A stretch of DNA of 64,000 nt from Mallotus nudiflorus (GCA_947683625.1 CANTUR010000832.1:612001-676000), one strand, 5' to 3'. Counted from the stretch's first letter, positions 24,200 through 37,242 are shown. The notes: generated by a model not told the origin, from the sequence alone. A program made the numbers and translations.

Positions 24200-26006
24200 A
24201 TCACCAGAACTTATACAAATTCAGTTTATTATCTCTTCTTTCTATGGGCAAGAGTGCCGCTCTCAACACATCCTTACGGCTGCCGTGTCATTTAGGTCAG
24301 AAATTTATTGTGTCTATCTTCTTTTGGTAGGTTTTTATGACATTCTTAGTTTATTGATTATATCTTTTGACACGAACAGAGAGTCCTTGAACACTGTGAG
24401 AACATAAACGCACAGCAAATTATTATGGATGAGATTATGCAATCTGTCTGCACTCTTGCACAAGATCAATATGGGAATTATGTCATTCAGATATTGGAAA
24501 TTTATTCTAGCTCTGTTCATTCACTTTACTTGAACAGGAAATGTGGTGTTTTTGTGGCTTAGGCTTGTTGATTTGGTCCTACATGATAATAAATAAATAT
24601 TACAACCATTTTTACTTGATGACCAAAACTTTATAATATATTATGAAATGTCCAAGCAATGATTTATAAACATTCAAACTGCTACTTAAACTCATTGTGT
24701 TGATTGATAGCGATCTACTTTTGTTGAATTTCACCTTGTTTTGTCTGCACTGTTTAATGAGTAACTCTATGTTTCCATCTTGTTTTTCAATATATTTTCT
24801 TGTTAAATTTCTTGTTTAAAGTGCTTTTTTGCACTTGTCATCAGACTGTTTATTATTTTCAGTTCGTGCTCTTGTTTGTCAATATACCTCTGTCCTGATT
24901 TTTTATGCTTCTGCTCGATAGCATGTCCTTGAACATGGAAAACTGCACAAACGTTCTGCTATTATTAGCAAGCTTGCTGGGCAAATTGTAAAGACGAGCC
25001 AGCAGAAATTTGCTTCTAATGTAGTAGAGAGGTGCTTAACTTTTGGCGGTCCTGAAGAGCGTCAACTTTTGGTGAATGTGTTGGAGATATGAGATTGTGC
25101 AGAGATATTTTTTACTTTCTTTGAAAAGGAGTGGAAATTCTGATTTTTAGGAAAGGAAGTATGGGTGAAAAATGATGTTAGGTGATATTAGATATTGAAA
25201 AGTAGACAATCTGTTTTGTATAAAAAGGGAGTGCTTGCTGTAATACGATATAAGAAAAGAAACGAGTGTGTGTGAAGAGAGGAAAAATGAAGAACGAAAG
25301 GGGAAAAAAAAAAGGCTCTGTTCTAGTAGATAACATAAACTTTGTATTTCAAAAATTCATACTGCAGTAATGAATTTAATGTCATTTCCTCTACTTTGTT
25401 TTTGTTTTGTTATGTTCATGTTTATGCCATCTGTTTTCTTTTGAATGTCAAGAAGCCCTTCCTTTCCAATTTCACAACAGAATGAGATGCATGGTTGTAC
25501 TGATGAAAATGAGCCCCTGCAGTTGTCTTTCTCATCCTTGTCTTGGTACAAGTAACTTACTAATTGTGATTTTCTTAAGAAATTAAAAATTAAAGTTTTC
25601 ACATCCTGTCTAAAACTACTTTTGTCAATAGACGAATCATGTTATGGAAGTTGGTTCTTCTTGGATGATTACTGAAATCTATGGAGTGCCAAATGCAGGT
25701 CATGATGAAAGATCCATTTGGAAATTATATTGTTCAAAAGGTTCTTAAGACTTGCGATGTTCGAAGTCTGGAATTAATTCTTTCTCGTATCAAGGTTCAT
25801 TTGAATACCTTGAAGAGGTACACTTATGGAAAACATATAGTTTCCCGTCTTGAGAAGCTCATCACTACCGGAGGTGAGGAATTCTTATCTCTTCCCTTCA
25901 GGAAAAACAAAGTGTATTAGTTGTTACCGGCTTGCATATAAAGTTCGTTTCATTTGCAGAGAGGCGCATAGGAATGTCAGCAATGTCATCCCCATTCTCT
26001 GCATAA
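24200..26006 (+). pseudogene. Pumilio/PUF RNA-binding protein, C-terminal exons only, broken
   Basis: Intact Pumilio proteins bind mRNA 3' UTRs through eight PUF repeats and repress translation. Here six exon blocks of the C-terminal repeats lie in the right order with introns between them. They are 24215-24295 (IQFIISSFYGQ, then STHPYGCRVI after a frameshift and ending in TAG), 24380-24490 (RVLEHCENINAQ...DQYGNYVIQ), 24922-25076 (HVLEHGKLHKRSAIISKLAG...NVVERCL), 25481-25522 (NEM...TDENEPLQ), 25699-25873 (DPFGNYIVQKVLKTCD...YTYGKHIVSRLEKL) and 25960-26006 (ERRIGMSAMSSPFSA, stop). Lesions: a frameshift and a Gln-to-stop change in the first block, and splice donors after blocks two and four that read AT and TT instead of GT. 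The N-terminal repeats are missing. Introns are kept, so it is a DNA-level duplicate or decayed gene, not a retrocopy. It converges with the PORR pseudogene. Confidence 0.88.
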
Positions 26007-26563
26007 AGTACTTCAACCTGAAACATTGAAGGCATCTTTTTGATTGCCGCAGCTGAAAGACAGTAAAAGGAGGAAAGTTACATAGTTTGTACAGCAGCTA
26101 ACATGGAGGGCAATTTTTACAAGTTGTCATCTCATCTCTATTTTCTACATAGATTAAAATTGTAAATAAACATAAAGCTATGAGGCCTACGGAATAAGAT
26201 CTTTTTGTTAATATCCTTATTGTAAATTCAACTCTCTATATAATTCAGTAATAATTGAGGCTTCATAAAGAAATTAGGTATAGATTATCAGAGGACAAAT
26301 TTTAACATTTGTCTTTCCGAGAGCACAAAAATCTGCTAGTCCGGAAAGAGAGATTGGTCTGAATTGATGTGATTGCCTTTAGGCCTAAAACATCCTTTTT
26401 CATCCGTTGGCACTATCCTTGGTGCGGCAAATGAAATGTGATGAATCACAACTGAACACAGACAGTTAATAAATAGCAATCCAACATGAAAATTCTATTT
26501 ATTTTTATTTTTTTAAGCATTTAAAAATCAGCTAATGACATATACGTCAACTCTCAGCTTTGA
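26007..26563. other. Spacer between convergent pseudogenes
   Basis: No frame is protein-like. It probably holds the old 3' UTRs of the Pumilio gene (+) and the PORR gene (-). No clear terminator or repeat is visible. Confidence 0.5.
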
Positions 26564-27738
26564 TTAGTCCGAATTTAAAACTCTTAGAATTTCCATTTTC
26601 GTTTCATAATCTACACAATCCAAATCCAACTTCTGACATTTAACAAATGTATTGTTTCTCCACCTCCTCTTCAAAATCACCTCTGAATCCTTTATCAACT
26701 TAATGTACTTTTTCCTGACCATCACCATCGGATGTCTCTCTATAGCCAATTCATCATTATAAGCCTCCTGCCTTGTGCACCTTTTGTGGCAACCCAAAAT
26801 ACCTCTCGAGGCACAAAAGCTTCTTCCTTTCAGCTGAATGCTCAACAAACAAAGATAACAACTCATGAAGAAAACCCGCAACTCTTTTCTCTGCAATATC
26901 ACTGTTAGGATCTAAATGTGAATAATCCTCATAAGGTGATATATAAGGAAGCTTCTGAAACTCCTTTAACCAAATTTGGATCTTTCTCCTCAATCTCAGG
27001 CCTTTTGATGGAAAAAGTGGAAACTAAATTGCGTCCATCGGTTCTCCAAATTTACACACCTTTACTCATTGCATTTCTTTGCAAAGTTGATAAAATCTTT
27101 TCCTCCCTTCTCTCTACACTTAATTCCTTTAATCCATCCCCCAACTCCACCACCTTAAAAGACCCAGCAAGATTCTCATCAGGGTATTGCAAAAAATCCT
27201 CTGGCAAACCTAAATACCATAACATTCCTTGAACTATCTTGAATGGCAATACCTTTTCTTTGCTCATCAATATAAATTTCTTTAACCTTTCTACAAAATC
27301 ATTTTGACACTCCTTAAAATCTTTATCAATCTCTATAGCTTCTTGGGTTAATCTAAACCAAGGCAAATCATGCTTTGGACCAATAAACTCCTCAAAGATT
27401 GATGGGTATTGCCTTAAGAACTTGGCAACCTTGATATTGACATCAAACTGCAACCCTCTCTTTGAGACATCAGAGATTGGAATGCAGCCATTGGGCTTTT
27501 GGATTATGATTTCTTTAAAGAAATGACGGAATTTAACTCTGAAGACTTGTGTGTATGATCAATTCAGTCATAGTATGGATCCTTTTTCCATTTCATCTAA
27601 ACATCTACATAGTTCTGGGTTTTAGTGTTATTGTGCAGAGGGATTTTGAGTTTGTGATTTAAAAGAGAAAAGATTGGATTTTGAAAGGTAGCGATCAGGG
27701 TTTTTTGGGGTTTTAGAGTAGGGGCTTGTGAGGAGCAT
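26564..27738 (-). pseudogene. PORR-domain organelle RNA-binding protein, broken
   Basis: PORR (plant organelle RNA recognition) proteins act in mitochondria or chloroplasts, mainly in group II intron splicing. The likely start is ATG at 27738 (MLLTSPYSKTPKNPDRYLSK, a transit-like N terminus). A block MKWKKDPYYD near 27575 opens the conserved domain. After a frameshift near 27515, KPNGCIPISDVSKRGLQFDV and FLRQYPSIFEEFIGP follow, then LPFKIVQGMLWYLGLP and FKVVELGDGLKEL. A second frameshift near 27055 and an in-frame TAG (Glu expected) precede FPLFPSKGLRLRRKI and LLSLFVEHSAERKKLL. At about 26760 roughly 25 codons are deleted between KVHKA and EAYNDE. The end reads KKYIKLIKDSEVILK and FVKCQKLDLDCVD. 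At least four lesions make it a pseudogene. No intron is seen, as in most PORR genes. Confidence 0.9.
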
Positions 27739-29619
27739 GAGAATTAGAAGTTCAAGATAGGTTCCTGCAAATTGGGTCTTGAAATTCTACGAAGAAAACT
27801 GGTGTCGTTTTGAAGTATTTGCACTTTTCAACGAGTAAAGATGCCGTTTTAAGCTTCTGGCTTGTCTTGGCAATTTTGTTCCTATGATTCCGAAGGCCTG
27901 TCAACGAGTACAATATTAGGGGGGAAAAAACCTAATTTTTTAATGAATAAAAAGTTAATTTTTTATTTATTTACAATTAAAAGAAATTATACCAAAATTC
28001 CAAAAATAACCTTCATGTTTATCCCTATTTCCACTTTAGCACTCTATATTTTTTGAAATTCAGTTATAATTCTCAACACTTCAAATAGGGCTCCCAGTTC
28101 ATATTAAGAGGTCATAAATGGATCATATCGAAACATGATAACAACACATATATAATCAATTCGAACACGATTCATTTAATTAATCATGTCAAACTTACAA
28201 ACACAAACACGAATATATTTAAATAACATGTTATATTACATGATCTCTGTAACACGTTTAACTTATACATACCTTTAACATGATAAAGGTATGTTTTACC
28301 ATCAAATTAAAAAAATATAAGAAAATTAAACATATAAATTCTAAATAATAACTTTTAAGTTTAAACATTCATTCAAATTCTAAATATCATTACAATATTT
28401 GAAACTCCATTTGAAATGCCAAATTATTCACTAATAACAATGCTAATTTCAAATTTTCTTAAAGCTCTTAATCTTTCTATCTATATATATACATAAATGT
28501 GTTAATTGGTACATTATTTTCAAGTAAAATAATAAAATACAACTACAATATATTCATATTTTAAGTAAAGAAATCAACATTTCAATAGAATTAATAACAA
28601 CAATTTAAAACCAACATCTCAATATGACCAAACATAAACTGAAAAAATATAAAATTTGAACATAAAGCAGACATGAGAAATAATAGTATTCACTATGAAC
28701 CAACAACTTGATGTTGGCAGAAATATTCAAAAAAAAAAAAAAAGAGCGTGCAAATGTTGGTAAAACATTGATCAAATAGAGTCCTGAAAAAACACCCACA
28801 TATGACGCAACACACGCCAAGTCCTGAAGGCCATGCATTATGTGACGCAACACAGGCCAAGTGAAACCAAAGAAGGAACACAAGTGGTGACATTAAAGCC
28901 AGAAAGGAAAAAACAAGCTCAATCTTTGATAATTGCATGTCAACCTAACATGCAACTCTGCTTTAGGCCTAGATTTTCCTAAGGGCAAATCTCATGCAAT
29001 GTAGATTGAATTACTATTTGTACACATTCGAGGGAAAAGATTAGCAAAAGATTGGCTACAGTAAAAACTTGGTTCAATTAGTCTCTTTGCACAAATCAAT
29101 CTCATATTCCAACTACATATATCCTATCAGAGAAACACAATACAAAATAGAATATAAATGCTATAAGAATAGAGCCATGAAGCTAAAGCAAAATCAAAGT
29201 GAGAAGAACAAAACAAAGAAACAAAATACAAAATAAATTTAAAATCCACAAATTCAATAAAAAATAATTTAAAATATAATTCAATTTCCTGACAACCACG
29301 CAACAATTCAATACAAAATAATTTTTTTTTAAAAATCACAAAATCGCAAAAAACATAGCAGATGGAGAAAATGAGAACAAAGCTAGAAAACGAGGAGGAG
29401 AAGAAGGAGCAAACGCATTCTGGTGAAGCAAATAGTTGGCAGGTCACATAAGTAGGATTGACAGAAGAAGAAGGTCGCAAGACTAGAAGGAAGAGAAAAC
29501 TAGAATAAGCTAGAGAGGAGACTGCGTTTTTGTTTTTAGGTTGGAGAAAAAAAAAAATTTAGGGCATTTTTTATATATAATTTTATGGCATTTTTGGATG
29601 TCAAAACTACGTAGTTTTA
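27739..29619. other. Intergenic DNA with no defensible gene
   Basis: 27739-27900 is the likely 5' flank of the PORR gene. About 28100-28280 has short words such as ACACGTTTAAC, AACATGTTATATTAC and CATGTCAAAC, similar in style to hAT subterminal repeats and to 62700-62940; no ends were found. At 28796-28861 a 'TATGACGCAACACACGCCAAG' type block of about 21 bp occurs twice. The minus-strand open frames at 28605-28938 and 29127-29480 are Phe/Ser-rich with no family match that I know and look like non-coding AT-rich DNA. Confidence 0.45.
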
Positions 29620-29769
29620 ATAGTTTTGTTTAGAATTTTTTTTGAAACTTAACAAGGAGTTTTATTGAGAATCTTACTGAGTAACATCAATAAGAACTTG
29701 AGGAATTATTATCGCCCAACATCTAAAATCAGGCAAAGAAAATGGGGATCTTACTAGACAATGAGCTGC

Positions 29770-32700
29770 CTAGTTCGCTGATCTTCGACTAAATGAGATT
29801 TTAACATTACTTGCCTCATTAAGAAGAAAAATACAATCAGAAATAATCAAACCGAAAGGAGGTAAGTCAACAGATACGGAGTTAACAACATTTGCAACTA
29901 TCAAAGAATCCACTTCAATATTAACATTCTCCACTTCAAGATCTTTTAGCCAAGAGAGTGCTTCTTGAAAACCACAAGCTTCTGGAAAGAGAGGACAAGG
30001 ATTGGAATTAACAATGCACTTTCTACAAGCTCTAAGGAAAGCCCCAAATGAATAATGTACCACGCGCCTGAACCCAACCTTCTACACCTGCGCAAAAATA
30101 GTTGCATCAACATTGCACTTTATACAACCGATGAAGGGTACCTCCACCTGACCACTTCATTCCTTATCTGAACCATATGAGTATCATTCAAACAATAACT
30201 TTGAGCTTATTGCCAACGTTGAACAACTACTATAACTTTTTGAAAAACAAACATAGGATGAAATTATCTACCCTCCCATATTAAAGAGTTTCTGCTAGCC
30301 CACATATGCCATAGAATTAACACTACTAAACTAAAATCCTTAAGAGAAATGGTAGAAAATAAGGAAGACAACCACTCCGTCAAATTTGAGTTAACTAACT
30401 TTTCTGTTGTAATTAGAAAAGACAACCAACATTGACTAACAATAGGACAAACCAGGAAAATATGAACAACTGATTCCTTATAACCATGGCATAAAAGGAA
30501 AACATTCACCACATCCACACGGCTCTTTAACAAATTATCCAAAGTAGGGAGAACATTTAAGCAAACTCTCCAAACTAGGGATTTAAACTTCGAAGGTACT
30601 TTAAGGGACCACAACCGCTTCTAAAAACCTAAACGACTTACGAAAATAAAGTTTCCTTGATTTGAACTTAAGGATTTGTAAGCACTTTTAACTAAGTAAG
30701 CCCCTTTTTTCTCCCAAAACCAGAACCAACCATCTTCCAAAACCCTTCTGCTTAAAGGAATAATCATGATAATACTAGCATCACACTCGTTAAATATATC
30801 CTACACTACATCACAATATCTAACTTTTGGGAACAAAAAGAGAACTAACATTTGCTCTCTTAACATCTTCACTGAGATCAAACTCGATATAAGGATTGTC
30901 TCGAATTGGCAACCATAAGTCTGAACCAATTTGAATGTTTGCGTCATTCCTAATTTGACACCTAACAGCATTCTTAAGAAGAGATTGAGTTGCCATGATG
31001 TTTCTCCAAACATAACTCAGGCTATGACTAATAGATGCCTCAAAGAAAGAGGATTTTTTGTAATAACCAGCTTTGAAAATCCTGGCCACAAGAGAATCTG
31101 GATTAGTGAGCAACCTTTAACTTTGCTTTCCAATCAAAGCCAAATTAAAATCATAAACCTGATGAAAACCCAAGCCACCATAAAATTTACTTTTACTACT
31201 AATGAATATCCTTGTTATTACTTCTATACTTCCCCCACCAAAAGGAATTCATCATTGTCTCAAGCTTTGCACATAAATCAAGCGAAAGTAAAAACACGTT
31301 CATAACATAAGATAGAATAGCTTAAGCAACAATTTTCAACAAGAGCTCTTTCCTTGCCTTAGAATGGAATTTATTCCTCCAGTATTGAATTCTAGCCCAA
31401 ACTCTATGCTTGACCAAAGTAAAAATATCCTTTTTGTTTTTTCCAATAAAAAAAGGAAGCCCAAGATAACACTAATGATTCTCCACCCCATTCACTTTGA
31501 GATAATCACAGAGAGAAATTCTCACATTAGCAGCTATATTATAAATAAAATTGATTGAAGATTTCTCAAAATTAATAATTTATGCCATGGAATCAGTATA
31601 AGCTTTTAAACAACCTCTTTCATGCTTGCATTAAGAAAAGAAAACTGTCATATGTAAAAAACAAATAAAACACTGGGGTAGCCCCTCTTGCTACCTTACA
31701 ACCATGAAGAAAACCTCGAGCCTCATAACTCCTAATGAGAGAAGAAAGGCCTTCTACACAAATGACAAATAAATAAGGTGAGAGAGGGTCACCCTGCCTT
31801 AGTCCTCTATTTGGAATAATTGGACCCACAGATTTGTCACTACACATAACCTTATAACTAATAGAAGAAATACAGAGCTTGATAAGATTGCACCACTTAC
31901 TAGGAAAACCCATTTTAACCATCATATCCAGAAGGAAATTCCACTCAACATAATCGTAGGCCTTGCTCATATCAACTTTTAAAGTAGCCATGCCCAATTT
32001 CCCTTAAGTTTTTCGCTTTAAAAAATAAGAGATTTTGAATACCACCATAACATTCTCAATGAAAAGCCTGTCATTTCTAAAATGACATTAGGCAAGACTC
32101 TTTGTAATCGGTTAGCAAGAACCTTGGCAATAATTTAATATAATACATTACAAAGAGATAGATGCCTTAAATAAAAAACCACTTTTGGATTCTCCTTTTT
32201 TAGCAGTAAAATAATAGTAGTATCATTTAAACCCATAGGAAAATCATAGTTATTAAGATAAGTTAAACAAGCATGAACCACATCAGTCCTAATAACTGAC
32301 CAAAATTTTTGGAAAAAAAGCCGGATTCATCCCATCAGGACCAAGGGATTTATCCGGATGCATGGAGAACACAACTACCTTAATCCCTTCTGCCGAGAAA
32401 TCTTTTAGCAAAAAAACTAAATGATCATCTGAAAGACTAGCAGACACCTAATCAATAACCTTAGAATTCTAAATTATAGAAGAAGAGAAAAGATTATTAA
32501 AATAGTTAGAGATAACCATATCTAGACCATCCTGCCAGCTTCTCTAAATACCCAAACTGTCTTTCAGTTTAGAGAAAGCATTTCTCTTCCTCCTAGCAAA
32601 GGCATACACAATGGAAATACCGAGAATTAAAGTCAGCATTTTGTAGCCAAAATTGCTTGGCCTTTTGACGCCAAAAATCTTATTATTATTAAAGAATTGA

Positions 32701-33700
32701 TAAGTAAGACATTTTGGCTTCCGATAGCTTCTTGACACTAACTTAGTCTTGCCTCTACATCAAAACTTGGATTTTTTGTTTGCATTTATTGAGCCTATCC
32801 TTAAATGACTTCGTTAAGTGCTCTCCCCAACTTTGCAAATCTACCCTACATCTCTTAATTTTTTCTTGAATTGAATAGCCCAAAGAACCATTCCAGCTCT
32901 GCTCAATAATAGTACTTACATCTTCCTCGTGTAACCATGCATTCTTGAACCTAAATCTTTTTTCCTTAATCCAATAGAAAGAATGACACACTTGGAGATA
33001 TATTGGTGATGATTTGAAGAAGCCGCTGGAAGGTTATAATAATGAGCCTCTAGAAACTTCCCACACCAAGCACTATTTACAAAAGCCTAATCTAACTTCT
33101 CCTCCACACACCGATAAAGAGTAGTACCATGCCACCATGTATAACGATGGCCAACAAAATTGATTTCATGGATATTGTAGTATGTCAAAGCATTACCAAA
33201 CCCATCCATCAACCATCGAGGATGAGGCATTCTACCCTTTTTTCAAAAGGCAATAACAAATCATTAAAATCTCCAATGATTACCCAATCTAAATTAGACG
33301 TACTTAAAAGGGAACGCAACAAGGACCATAAATCTTGCCTCCTATTTCTCTCAGGAAAGCTATAAAATCCTATCACTCTCTAAGAACCCAGCTCTTCATC
33401 ATTATACTCCATATCAATGAAATTATTTATAGAACCTATCACCTACACTTTATGGTTGTCTTTCTAAAATAAAGAAATACCCCCCTTATTACCCAACTAT
33501 CTATTATAATAGAACCCTCAAAGCCCAATGAATCTCTAATGGGCTTAATTTAATAACTATCCACTATTATTTCCATGAGAAACATAAACTTGGGCTACTT
33601 AGATTGGACTAAGTCCTTTAAAACCCAAATAAAATGTGGGTTCCTAAGCCTATGAAAGTTTCAACTGAACCAACTCATTAGACTTGGTGGGGTTAGACTC
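29770..33700 (-). pseudogene. LINE ORF2 pseudogene: endonuclease, RT, zf-RVT, RNase H
   Basis: The endonuclease N-terminal region, about 33640-33480, reads NPHFIWVLKDLVQSK and LGFEGSIIVDSW. The linker before RT (32991-32544) contains KEKRFRFKNAWLHEEDVS and SWGEHLTKSFKDRLN. RT, about 32350-31600, keeps GPDGMNPAFF, MATLKVDMSKAYDYVEWNFL, and NRGLRQGDPLSPYLFVICVE. The catalytic YADD box reads FTYDSFLF, so the second Asp is replaced. The zf-RVT region at 30614-30264 has KVPSKFKSLVWRVCLNVLPT. RNase H at 30063-29770 has ALSWLKDLEVENVNIEVDS. Frameshifts and stops separate all blocks. Confidence 0.9.
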
Positions 33701-34806
33701 CAAGACCCACCTGTAATTCATTTTTTAGGTTATTGTCATCAACATTACTTAGGCCACCATCTCGCCCATCAGCCCTATCTATACTTACTTCATAATGTTT
33801 TCTTTTTACTTCTGCTATAATAGCACCTTCCATATCCACTACACTATCAACTCCCTTCATTCTAGCCATAGATTGTGTACTACTCATGGCATGTTCCTGT
33901 GATTAAGGAATGTTCCCTTAATCATAGGTAGTTGTCAATAAATGCCCTTTTTCTATATTGGAATTCAAGTAAACTCCATCAACCACCATACTCTTATCAC
34001 CCCCGCCACTACCTCCTTCCTCCATCATTGGCACTATCTTCTAAAACCATTTCTCACTTATCGATGCTTTCCCTCTAACCTTAGTAACCCTCATCCATTC
34101 CCCATACAGCATTATTGTCAGTCGATTAGGAAGATCGTATAACTTAGCACAAAATTTATCAGTATACCCAAGGATACCATAGAAGAAATAAAATGTAGGC
34201 ATCTTTTCATATTTAAATGAAACCTAGTAATAGGCACCCCCAGTCTTCTTCAACTTCATATGTCTTTTAAAAGGGCTATTAATTGAAATTGAAACACAAA
34301 TCCTCATGTAGTTGCACCATATTCGTCAAAGTTCTTCGAATCTAATTCTATATATTGTCCCACATAATTTCCAATTATTTTTCTAATTTTCTCAGACATA
34401 AAACTGATAGGCAAATCAAACACTTGCACCCACATATAACATATTAATGCTATTTTACATAACCTTTATTGGTTACTCATATGTTTTGAGCTTTTTGAGA
34501 AGAAGAAGATGTCTGTCAAATGTCCACGGTCTCGTATCCATCACTTGCTTTCATATCCAATTCATGGAAGAATTGGAATAAATATAGTTTATTGCCCAAG
34601 TCTTTCATAATCATACCCTTGATAGGTCTCCAAAGAGATGCCATTAGATTTTGCATTGAAGGGAAGTCTATGTTTTTATCAATAAGGAATCACCCAACCA
34701 ACATCCAATAATATGAAATCGGAATCATAGTATTCTCCTTTTCCTCCACTTCCACCCCTGATTCCTCCTCCTCGATTAATGACATATTTGAAAAATGATC
34801 TTCCAT
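33690..34806 (-). pseudogene. LINE ORF1 pseudogene (DUF4283, RNA-binding)
   Basis: The frame starts MEDHFSNMSLIEEEESGVEV at 34806. Blocks MASLWRPIKGMIMKDLGNK and LYLFQFFHELDMKASDGY match the DUF4283 domain found in plant LINE ORF1 and related proteins. In-frame stops replace Trp or Arg. The C-terminal part (33887-33693) contains MSSTQSMARMKGVDSVVD. It would have bound element RNA. Confidence 0.85.
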
Positions 34807-34915
34807 CAAAATGATAAAAAATAGTAGAAAAGTCAAAAAATCTTATCAGAAGATAAGAAAGTCATATCATGTCATAAGACAAGAGTTTTTTAGGCAATTG
34901 ATAGTTGTGTTTAGA

Positions 34916-35259
34916 TATATATTAGGTTACTATTAAAACTTAAAACTAAATTAGGTTAACATCATATTTATATTAGGTTAATATTGTATTTATTTGTTTG
35001 AAATAATATTATATTTATATTAATATCATATATTTTTTAGTTTTGATAAAACTATGTTAATATCATTTTAGGTTAATATCATATTTATATCAATATTATA
35101 TTAGGTTAATATCATACTAAAACTTATATCTTAAATTTTTATCATATCTATTTAACATCATTACTAATTCAATGAAATTCATATAATTTTATTATAGATA
35201 TGTAATTCTTATTCTATTTAACAATTTAAAATCTAACTTAATGATAAATTAGTAATATA
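34916..35259. repeat. Degenerate short tandem repeats
   Basis: The stretch is built from variants of 'TTAGGTTAATATCATATTTA' repeated at least five times with spacing of about 20-45 bp. It has no coding potential. Confidence 0.6.
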
Positions 35260-35268
35260 TAGTATTTA

Positions 35269-36874
35269 GGGATAATTGTTATTTTTTCCCTTTGCTTTGG
35301 CATATTACACAACTTTGTCTCTAACATTCTAAAAATACTTTTGTTCATCCCTATAATTTGGTGCAATAAATTAAAAAGTCCTTTATTTACTTTTTTTGTT
35401 AAGTTTATGTTAAATGACTATGAAAAGACTAAAAAAACCCTTTCCATATTTTATTATTTATCCCTTGCAAATTTTTATTCCATCATAAAAAATGGGCTCT
35501 TCTTCTTCCTTTTAATCCTATTTTTTTACTATCCCAGTCCAAGATACTCCTTTCATATCCTGTTTAGTTAAAGAATACAAATTTTGGCTCATCCATCATA
35601 TGGGAAAATAAGGAAAATAATTTAAAAGGCCCTAAACATATTCCCACTCTAACAAAAGAGAAAGACCCTAAAATGGAAAACTAATATTTTGATTTTCATC
35701 TTCATCCTCCCTTTACAAAATATATAACCAAAGTGCAATTTTTGGTTGGCCAATGTCCACATAGGTAACCCTAAGCGAAGTAAAGGATACCATGTTTGGT
35801 TTAGGCATTTCATCAAATAATTGATGCACATAGTGAAGTAATGGCTACTCTCTCCTTCACTACTGCACCACATTTACCCCCATCACCACGTCTTCTTTCC
35901 CTACCTTCACTACCCTCATAATAATAGCAACAACCACCACTACAATAACAATAACCATCATAAAAAAAAGAACCATGGTAAATGGTACCAAGTAAATAAA
36001 ATCGTGCTTTATAGAATTATGAGAGCTGAAAGGACTAACGAGTGATTATTTCCAGGGCTTCTTTTACCTGAAACTGCTTGCGATGGCATCAAAGAATGAG
36101 GCAGCAATAAATTGAAAGGAAATGGGTAAGTTGCAGTAGCACATTCCATTACAACGAAAAGGGATTAATGAATTGAGAAAGGTATTAGGGATGATTTTGG
36201 GTTTATAATAGTGTTTGATAATGGTTCATAGTTAGTAATGGAGCAAATGGTTTGATGGTAAAGCAAGTGATTAGGTGGTGGAGAAGTAGAGTCACATTGA
36301 TGGCAGTTCATAGTGGTGGAGTAGGTGGTTTGATAGTGGTGCAGGGGCGTTATCCATGGTATTTTAAGAGATGTATATATATGGGAATGGTGGCAAAACA
36401 TGTTTGGGAGATGGTTTATAAAGATGAAGAAAATGATATAATGGTGTTAGGTGGTGTTACGACAGAAAGACGATAGTGATTGGGTGGCAGCGAGAGGAGG
36501 CAGTGCTAGTTGTGAGAGGCAATGATGGTTGTTTATGGTGTTGGTCTTTGAAAGAGTAGGTAAAAGGATAGACGGCATTGTGTGTTGTAGCGGTGTGGGT
36601 TACAAGGAGAGATAGATGTAGTGGTTGTTGGGAGAAGAATTTTTTTTTTTTTTTGAATTGAGTGTTTTAGCAATTCTTCAAGGGTAATTTTAACTTTTCC
36701 ATTCAATTTTCCTTATTTGACCACTCTTTTTTTTATTGACTATCAAAAAGCCCTTATAGAACAACTAATGAATATAATTGAGCAAAATAGAAGGACTATT
36801 AAATGTATTTTTAAAATGTCAATGACAAAGCAGTGTATTAGGCTTAAATACATAAGGAAAATAGCAATTATCCC
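35269..36874. mobile_element. Non-autonomous Mutator-like element (MULE)
   Basis: The ends are inverted repeats: GGGATAATTGTTATTTT on the left and GGGATAATTGCTATTTT read inward from the right. Similarity continues for about 70 bp (both arms have a 'TTTAAAAATAC/TCTAAAAATAC' block). A perfect 9-bp duplication TAGTATTTA flanks it at 35260-35268 and 36875-36883, the length typical of Mutator-like transposons. No transposase is present in the 1606 bp. The interior includes a PPR-like fragment (35706-35838, minus), so it resembles a Pack-MULE. Confidence 0.88.
35706..35838 (-). pseudogene. PPR protein fragment carried inside the MULE
   Basis: On the minus strand this reads YVHQLFDEMPKPNMVSFTSL, then, after a few changed residues, YVDIGQPKIALWLYF, then a stop. 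'LFDEMPxPNxVSxTSL' followed by 'GYVDxGQPxxAL' is the consensus of a plant PLS-type pentatricopeptide repeat. PPR proteins bind organelle RNA. Only about 40 codons remain. It is likely a captured piece of a host PPR gene. I see no intron and no start of its own. Confidence 0.65.
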
Positions 36875-37242
36875 TAGTATTTATTTGAGACTAATACTTG
36901 ATATAAATCTAATTGACTAGTACTTAATATAAATCTAATTATTTATATTAAAAATAATTACTTAAATTATCAAATAATAACTCACACTAAATTTATGGAA
37001 TTTTTATTATTAATATTAATTAATACTAAATTATATAATTTTAATATTTTCATTATATTTATTTGCTTAATATTAAATTAAAAATTATACAAAAAATTTT
37101 ATTATATGTTAGAATATCAAAACTAAGCTAGTGTTCCCTCCGTTTGATATAAAGTCGCCAGAGTCTCTTCCTTCGCCTGTAATCAGTCGGACTACTACTC
37201 ATTTCCCTGGTGATGATTATATTACCCATTCTACGTTATTCT

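Larger units (their letters stand above)
29635..34900 (-). mobile_element. L1-type LINE, full length, degenerate
   Basis: This is a non-LTR retrotransposon on the minus strand. It ends at 29635 with an A-rich tail (T-run on the plus strand) just after ATAAAACTCCTTGTTAAG. A 15-bp duplication, ATAGTT(T/G)TGTTTAGA with one mismatch, flanks it at 29620-29634 and 34901-34915. ORF1 carries a DUF4283 domain. ORF2 carries endonuclease, RT, a zf-RVT motif and RNase H. All are broken by stops and frameshifts. The 5.27 kb length and complete domain order make it full length. Confidence 0.92.

Noticed and set aside
28100..28280. Possible MITE with CGTGTT/AACACG words, similar in style to 62700-62940
   Set aside because: I could not find terminal inverted repeats or a target duplication for either stretch.
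29127..29480. Minus-strand frame of 117 residues rich in Phe/Ser/Cys
   Set aside because: No motif is recognisable, composition follows the AT-rich background, and there is no neighbouring exon support.
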